A DNA stretch of 64,000 bases from Nectonema munidae (lineage: Eukaryota; Nematomorpha; Nectonematoida; Nectonematidae). Below, piece after piece: positions 58,303 through 64,000 of the stretch. The stretch spans positions 1 through 64,000 of the forward strand of contig JAUIRK010000813.1 of assembly GCA_030549495.1 (NCBI GenBank). The letters run 5' to 3'. Every line of letters starts with the position of its first letter. Position 1 is the first letter of the stretch. The notes under the pieces are model-generated. The model was not told the origin of the DNA, searched no databases, and saw only the letters and a list, made by a program, of their open reading frames with translations. A program made the translations under genes and the position numbers.

Positions 58303-58431
58303 CCCATTAAGTCCCAATGCTCCCATTTGGGAACATAAGTAATTTCATCTTCGTCTACTTTTTTCAATGACTTTGAATATAAATCGTCTGTGTTTTTTAG
58401 ATATCGTCTGATTTCTATGGTACTTAATGGG
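58303..58431. mobile_element. piggyBac-type MITE, 129 bp, TTAA on both sides
   Basis: TTAA at 58299-58302 and 58432-58435. Inverted ends CCCATTAAGTCCC (left) and CCCATTAAGTACC (reversed right), 12 of 13 matching. The CCC start and the TTAA target are the piggyBac hallmark. A small palindrome tcccatttggga lies just inside the left end. No coding capacity. A lone gcattaagtccc motif near 61,859 may be the end of another copy. Confidence 0.85.
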
Positions 58432-58435
58432 TTAA

Positions 58436-60250
58436 AATGGCAAAATTTAAATTCATGGCTACATACCTGTCAATTCATGGACCCATATCCTAAATAAATT
58501 TTCAAACAATTTACTTTACTAACTGAATATATGTGTAGGTAGAATAGGAAGATTTTATAGGATGATTCTGTTTTTCTGTGTTACTAATCAAGCTTTAGTA
58601 AAATGATAGGCTGAGAAATATCTCTTAGCTCCTAATCAATATTGCATCGGATAGTGGGGTTGTCGAATAATCTGCTATCGGATAAATGAAGCCTGGTTGT
58701 ATTACCAATGAGTCCTCTAATACAACCCTTTTCATATGGTCTTTAGAAGATAAAGACATATTTAACCTTCGAACAACAAATATAAAATCGGTTCAACCAA
58801 AAATTCAGCTCCCTAAAGATTTACAAAAGAGATCTTTTTTTATCATGGTATAAAATCTTCACTTGGTTAGAATATAGCATAGCATATCTAATATTCAGAC
58901 TTAATACCGTGTGTTGTAAAAAAAATCACTTTGTCAAATGTTTCTCTTGCAGCTGTTCTATTGCTGAGTTTCGCAAAATAAAAAATTGTCTGCCAGATTT
59001 TTGCCATATACATATTGTACATAAAAAAAGGCTGAGATAAGTTTGCAGCATCCATCTGAGCAAAAAAGTTGAAAATCGAATTCCGAATCAATATAACCAC
59101 GTTTGACATGTCATCAGACATCTCTCCTATTAGCCGTCGAACGGTATCGTTTGGTAGGAAGATTGAATCTTAGCACATTCAATATATCAACTGTTCTGCT
59201 ATGTTGTGGGACTTTTTGACAACAGATATTTTTTGGAATTTTTCAAACAATACTTAATATTTTGCGAGAACATTCCTATGTTATTTAGCAAACATGAATT
59301 TGTGCAATCGTTCAGCCAATAGTTTTGTTTACCGAACTCGAGTGCTTCACTACCAGTGCAAGTTTCATTTGACGGGCTTTAAAAAGTGGATGCTAACACT
59401 TCAGAACACAAGGGACATTTATGTTCCTCTTCCCCACCAGACTTCAATGCAGTAAAACGAAATTTCAAGGTGAGTCGTCATATTTAATTTTTTTTAGGAA
59501 TTAAAAAAAATGCACATTTACAAATTAAGCCTGAAAAGCAATAAAAGAAAAAAATAGTATTAATTTCAAAGAGTAACTTATTTGTTCTATTTAAATGTGA
59601 TTTATTGTCAAATGAATCAATATGGGTGCAATATTTTGCGAAAAACGATTCATTCAACTTTTTCGTTTATTTGTGAGCCAAGCGATACAAAAAAATTATT
59701 ACGACCAGGAAAGAGAAAAAAAGTTTTTTTGTAATCGATTGAATTTCAAAGAGCGCTAAATGTTTATGCTTATTTACCATGGTATTTATTGATGCGCGGC
59801 GCCACGTATCTTTGCTTTCGCGCTGTATTCATGGCATAATTGGCGCACTGCTAAAACGACTCATGATGGAAAAGATTGAAGGTTATATTTATTTACCTTT
59901 TTACAGGCTTATTATTGTCAAGTAAAGTATACAACATGTTTACGCTCATACGAGTGATATATCAAAATGTAAATGTTATACTGAATTTAAATATGCAATC
60001 TATTTTTCGATAAATATTGAAAAATTCAGTAAATGTACGTCTTACTTTATTAAAAGATTTGGCATTGATTATAAATTGAAACCTTGTCTACAACAATTAT
60101 AAAATTAAAAGACGACTTTTCCATTGTAGCATAATACTTTGGGTAGACTATCCTGTGAAATATCCAATTAAATTTAGGCCCGTCTATAAGAAGAAAAGAG
60201 CTAGAAGGGAGGTGAGGGGTGAGACGCCCTGCAATTTATTTTGCCCACAA
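58436..60250. other. Intergenic DNA, no gene recognised
   Basis: AT-rich. A less biased stretch at 59,310-59,475 ends in a strong plus-strand donor (TTCAAG|GTGAGTCG) and is open for about 30 codons (VDANTSEHKGHLCSSSPPDF...), without recognised homology. Another patch at 59,790-59,870 is GC-richer (gcgcggcgccacg). Confidence 0.35.
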
Positions 60251-60261
60251 TGCCTCTAGAT

Positions 60262-60652
60262 CAGGGGCCGGGAACCTTTTTCTAAAAAAACCCAAAAAAA
60301 AAAATTTTTAAAATCTTCCCCTCTGAGGGCCATATATTTTTTTAAAAACTCTTTACAATTAATTAAAAAAAAAAAAAAAAAAATTTTTTTTTTTATAAAA
60401 AATTTTTAATTTTTTTTTAAAAAATTTTTTTTTATTTTATTTTTTTTTTAATAAGCTAAGTCTCCTTCCTCTTTTTTTTTTTTTTTTTTGTTTTGGTTTG
60501 TAGTGAAGAAGAAGGAAAGTGAAGGAAGAGAAAAAAAGATAGATAATTCTATATCTCTCCCTTTCTTCCTTTTCCCCTCATTTTTATTTTAGTGAGAGTT
60601 GCAGCAGAAAAAAAAAAAAGGTCGCCTTCCCGCCCTGGGGTTCTTTCCCCTG
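60262..60652. mobile_element. hAT-type MITE with perfect 8-bp target duplication
   Basis: 391 bp between identical CTCTAGAT octamers (60254-60261, 60653-60660). The left end CAGGGGCCGGGAACC and the reversed right end CAGGGGAAAGAACCCC match the CAGGGG..GG.AACC hAT terminus. The middle (60,340-60,490) is almost pure A/T homopolymer. The intact duplication indicates an insertion younger than its neighbours. Confidence 0.85.
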
Positions 60653-60660
60653 CTCTAGAT

Positions 60661-60690
60661 CATGGGTTCCCAACCTGTGGTACGCGTAGT
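60661..60690 (+). mobile_element. 5' terminus of another hAT element
   Basis: Reads CATGGGTTCCCAACCTGTGG then TACGCG, a hAT terminal motif (usual start CAGTGGTTCCCAACC). It begins directly after the octamer that flanks the preceding MITE. It may be the left end of the element whose transposase relic lies at 61.9-62.7 kb; the right end was not found (a distant tgcggtccacgcgt-like motif at about 63,008-63,020 is weak). Confidence 0.5.
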
Positions 60691-61319
60691 GTTTTTGCTT
60701 AAAACCAAAAAAATGCTTAGAATTGACCCCAAACTAAGAATATATTCATTTTTGGACGATAAAAATTGATATATGTTTGCTTGTAAAAAATAAAATATAA
60801 TGTAGCAGTATCCCTTTCGTGCGCAGCATAAAATGAGAATTTTGAAAAACATTAATTCTTCATCATAAATTTTTCGCATTGTCTGTCTGATATACGATAG
60901 GCTTAAGCATCGGATGCTCATCTGATGTTTTTATTCAAACAATTGTATTTTCATGCAGTGCACGGATACCATAAATATTACTATTGTGCTTGCTCCATAA
61001 AATTTTTTATTTTTGTACTTACTCAATTTTGCTAATACTTCTCATTGCAAGCCAGTTGTTGCAATTTCATTTTTCTCTTTTATCTTTGTTGATATTTTTT
61101 GCATACCAAACATCTCATTAATTGTGAAAGTAAGAATATTAATTTCAAATATTTGCTCCTATGAAAAAATGAAAAATTAAGAAAGTCCATGTCTGTTTTT
61201 CATTTTCAAATTCGATTTTTTTTTGTAATTTCATATAAATTTTCGAGGATCTAAGTCTGTCGCATAATCAAAAAATTAACTGAAAAATTTATTCCACTTT
61301 TTTTAATTAAATTGGTTGC

Positions 61320-61560
61320 ACATTTTGCCATATTTTGACGCGCTATGTAGTGTTTGGGCGTTATTTAAAGTGCTTTAGTGTGTTTTACGATATTTTGTTT
61401 TTCTTTGATCGACCAATTTCACACCTATAAATTGTAATATTTTTGAGTATTTTGTAGTGTTTTATGACTTTTTGTGAAATCTTGAGATGTTCGGATGTGT
61501 TTTGTAGTGTTTGGGGTATTTTGATGTGTTTTGGGTAATGTTTTGAGGTGCTTAGTCTGA
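61320..61560 (+). repeat. Degenerate TTTTGTAGTGTTT repeat
   Basis: Irregular recurrence of units such as ttttgtagtgttt, ttttgatgtgttttg, ctttagtgtgttttacg and gttttgaggtgctt over about 240 bp. It resembles the subterminal repeats of a hAT element or a decayed minisatellite; it lies between the hAT 5' end and the transposase relic. Confidence 0.45.
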
Positions 61561-61937
61561 CCGTGTTTATCTTTCTGTAATATGAACTAGCAGTATCAAT
61601 GAAAGTTTTGATTTCACTAAAACTTTTTTGTGAAATAGAATATGCGTGTGTTCAGTTTTGAGTAAATCTCGTTGTCTCTTTCTTATTGTCTTTTTTTAAG
61701 TTCAGCAGTGTTAGAAATTTTTTACAAGAACTAAGGGCCAGTTACTCTTTCACATGCCATAATTATCTGACATATAGTTGCATCACGTCACAAAAAGCTT
61801 TTTGCCCCCTCTACAAAAATTTTCTGGTTACGCCCTTGATCTATATGCTATTTTAGCGCATTAAGTCCCAGACTAGTTATATAGAAAAGCAAACGATTTG
61901 TATTAAAAAGAATTAGAAAAAGCGAATGAAAATGATG

Positions 61938-62690
61938 TTTATTTTTAGATACGAAAGGACAATATAACAATGAATATACCAATTTTGGCTTTATTGAACT
62001 TAAAAGTGGAGGGCAATTTTTGCCACAATGTGTCATTTGCATGAAAATTTTGTCTAACCCATCGATGAAACCAGGCCGTTTACAACGGCATCTTCAGACT
62101 AATCATCCTAACCTTCAGAATCGGGACTCTTCATATTTCATACGACTTGGAGAAATTGCGAAAAAACAACGGTTGGATAAAACAGGAAATCATTATCAGC
62201 AATCTCTTGGAGTTGTAAAAACCTGTTATGAAGTTGCACTTCTTGTTGCTCAAAACAAAAAACATCACACAACAGCTGAGGAACTGATTTTACCTACAGC
62301 AAAGGCGCTAATAAAAAATGTAATTGGCGAAGTGGCATAGGAAGGCGCATCATATACTGACATAAATGATCAGGTTATCTCCTTAACCGTTTAGTGTCCA
62401 ATAAGCAAAAAAATAAATTTTCTATTCCAAATCAGTTTTTATTGATTTTTAATCACTATATTGAGTATATGTGCCTATTTTCGATTTATTTGAAAACATC
62501 ACGAAATGCAAGTGAATTTTTGTTTTGTGAAGGGTTAACAACAACAACAAAAGGTGATGATGTTTTTAGACTCGTAGATAATTTTTTCAAAAAAAATTGT
62601 CTTCAATGGGAAAACTTAGTTGGTTGCACAACAGATGGAGCACCAGCAATGCTTGCTATAAAATCAGGTTTTCATACTCGCGTGAAATTA
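61938..62690 (+). pseudogene. hAT transposase (ZBED5/SCAND3/FAM200 type), broken
   Basis: Begins in frame near 61,960 with YNNEYTNFGFIELKSGGQF, then the BED-like zinc finger LPQCVICMKILSNPSMKP...LQRHLQTNHP (62,020-62,110). The typical segment VALLVAQNKKHHTTAEELIL, PTAKALIKNVIGEV follows. After a stop and about 140 bp of unrelated sequence it resumes with EFLFCEGLTTTTKGDDVFRL, WENLVGCTTDGAPAMLAIKS, GFHTRVK, containing the TDGA.AM catalytic Asp segment. Roughly 150 residues between (with the first catalytic Asp) and everything after are missing, so it cannot act. The 3' side is replaced by an inverted copy of part of itself. Confidence 0.88.
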
Positions 62691-62822
62691 GTTTCGCCTT
62701 TCTGTGACTTCTGTTCACTGCTTTTTGCACCGATTTGCTTTTTGAAAAAATTATCTACGAGTCTAAAAACATCATCACCTTTTGTTGTCGTTGTCAACCC
62801 TTCACAAAACAAAAAATCACTT
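62511..62822. repeat. Fold-back (inverted duplication) inside the hAT relic
   Basis: Arms of about 84 bp (62511-62594 and 62739-62822) are nearly perfect reverse complements, running from agtgaattttttgttttgtg through aaaggtgatgatgtttttag to gataattttttcaaaaa. The loop of about 144 bp contains the TDGAPAM segment. A transcript would fold into a long hairpin. Confidence 0.9.
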
Positions 62823-62869
62823 TTTTTGAATATGCTGAACACAACCCGCACAGGGATCTAATACACACA

Positions 62870-63955
62870 TATACCAATACGTCATACTCAAGGTTTGATT
62901 GAATTTTTAACTGGGCGCATTGAATGTCTAAGGCTTTTGATAGTATTGTAAATAAGTTTGTATATTACTTGCTTAATGTTTTAATTATTCCGTCGCAAAA
63001 ATATTTAACGCGTGGACCGCATAAAAAATTTTAAGGAACATTTTGACAAATGGTAGAAAAAGGTTGAAATCTTGAGGTGCCAATTTTTGACTTAAAATAT
63101 AAAATTATTGTTATGATGAAGGCGTTAATGCTACGATGGTGAAGGGAAACATGAAAACAGTAAAGAGCTAAAATTCTCTGCTACGCTCAAATTACTATGG
63201 GGCGAAATAAACGTTTCGGTAAAACGTAGGACATAGCTAAAATGTGGGGCATAGGATTATAAATAGTTTAAGCTTAATGAAATACTTACATTTCCATGCA
63301 AAACACAAATAGCAGCCTATTCAAATTAAATTATGCATGATAATTTTTATTTTAACCCCTTCTCCCACTCTACTTTTAAAAGGAATAATAAGTAGCTACA
63401 CTCAGCAGAAAGCGCGTCACCTAGTTGACATGCCTGATTTCACAATATTCGGTTTGATTTGAATGGCACTGGTTTACACTTTTATGAAGCCCCCCCCTCA
63501 TCATTTAGTTCCATTACCCAAGGAAAATGATTGCTTCAAACACTTTAGTGTTAATTAAGTTTCTTTTTAAAAAAAATACAGAGTATAGCCTTTTCATTGT
63601 AATTAATATTAATTTTGAAAATGGTCTGGTTGTTGTGGGCATAAATGGGTTAAGAAATGTGGATTGAAGTTCTAAAAAGGTATTTTGGAAAAATAAATGT
63701 TCAAATAGACAGTCTTTGATCGACTCCGTAGACAAAATTATTTACATCAGCAAAAGTATATAATATACGAATGATTATTCTGAGTAGAATCGTTAAAAGT
63801 GAAATGAAAATGTAAACAAAATGGTTATAAAAATTTCACGCAATAATGTAGAGTATAAAACTTGATTGAAACAAACTAACGGGAAGCTTCATCAAACACC
63901 TAGACGCATAGCATATATATAAAAAACAATTATGCGTATATAGTTTTATATATAT
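62870..63955. other. Intergenic DNA, no gene recognised
   Basis: AT-rich, with a 9-base C run near 63,489 and no recognisable coding sequence. The minus-strand open stretch at 63,514-63,735 is A/T-driven and unlike known proteins. Confidence 0.45.
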
Positions 63956-63960
63956 TATAT

Positions 63961-63989
63961 TCACACACACACACACAAACACACACAAA
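63961..63989 (+). repeat. CA microsatellite
   Basis: Mostly (CA)n with one interruption at the right end of the window. A shorter CA stretch occurs at about 47,166-47,183, next to a CCAA-type repeat. Confidence 0.85.
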
Positions 63990-64000
63990 TTACATCTTAA

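Noticed and set aside
59310-59475. Possible exon ending at a GTGAGT donor
   Set aside because: A strong donor, but no acceptor, a stop two codons before the open stretch and no recognised homology.
1-64000. CRISPR arrays, LTR or virus-like elements
   Set aside because: The only regular repeats are satellite monomers without unique spacers; no paired long terminal repeats, capsid or envelope-like segments were recognised.

Overview
This 64 kb window is AT-rich, non-coding-dominated eukaryotic DNA. It shows spliced exons with GT-AG borders, a tRNA-derived SINE, many DNA-transposon relics (hAT, piggyBac, pogo/Tigger, MULE) and a 20.5 kb satellite array. The one clear host gene is a CREB3-like/CrebA-type bZIP factor. 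Together with the transposon mix this points to an animal, most likely an arthropod. A copepod-like genome would fit, but nothing seen here proves the species.

Layout. 1-20,560: one uninterrupted head-to-tail satellite of about 136 monomers of 151 bp (about 75% A+T by my count of one monomer), running off the left edge and decaying over its last three monomers on the right. It contains blocks of higher-order repeats (4-5-mers at 17.99-19.95 kb, dimers at 13.8-15.0 kb) and an island of old diverged monomers near 2.0-2.3 kb. 20.6-24.1 kb: unique AT-rich DNA with a 26-G run, a hAT-like MITE and the C-terminal end of a dead hAT transposase. 24.1-41.7 kb: the bZIP gene on the minus strand. It has eight coding exons whose phases all agree (1,218 nt, 405 aa), plus a probable TATA/Inr promoter and 5' noncoding exon near 41.3-41.75 kb. 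Introns 1-3 are large and hold a SINE with a perfect 12-bp target duplication, several MITEs, another hAT relic and a 58-bp partial copy of exon 3. 42.3-44.8 kb: decayed pogo/Tigger element. 46.6-48.3 kb: decayed MULE. 48.3-51.7 kb: decayed piggyBac bounded by TTAA. 54.4-57.6 kb: a LINE 3' fragment, a MITE copy and a fragment of an uncharacterised repetitive protein family. 58.3-62.8 kb: a TTAA-bounded piggyBac-type MITE, a hAT-type MITE with a perfect 8-bp target duplication abutting another hAT end, and a hAT transposase relic carrying an 84-bp fold-back.

How it works together. The host gene would encode a nuclear bZIP activator with the ATB (adjacent-to-bZIP) segment, basic region and leucine zipper of the CREB3/OASIS/CrebA family, which in animals drives secretory-pathway genes. 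The predicted C-terminus is short and has no membrane span, unlike vertebrate CREB3 proteins. No transposase here looks able to make a whole product. No rRNA, functional tRNA, CRISPR or LTR/virus-like element was recognised.
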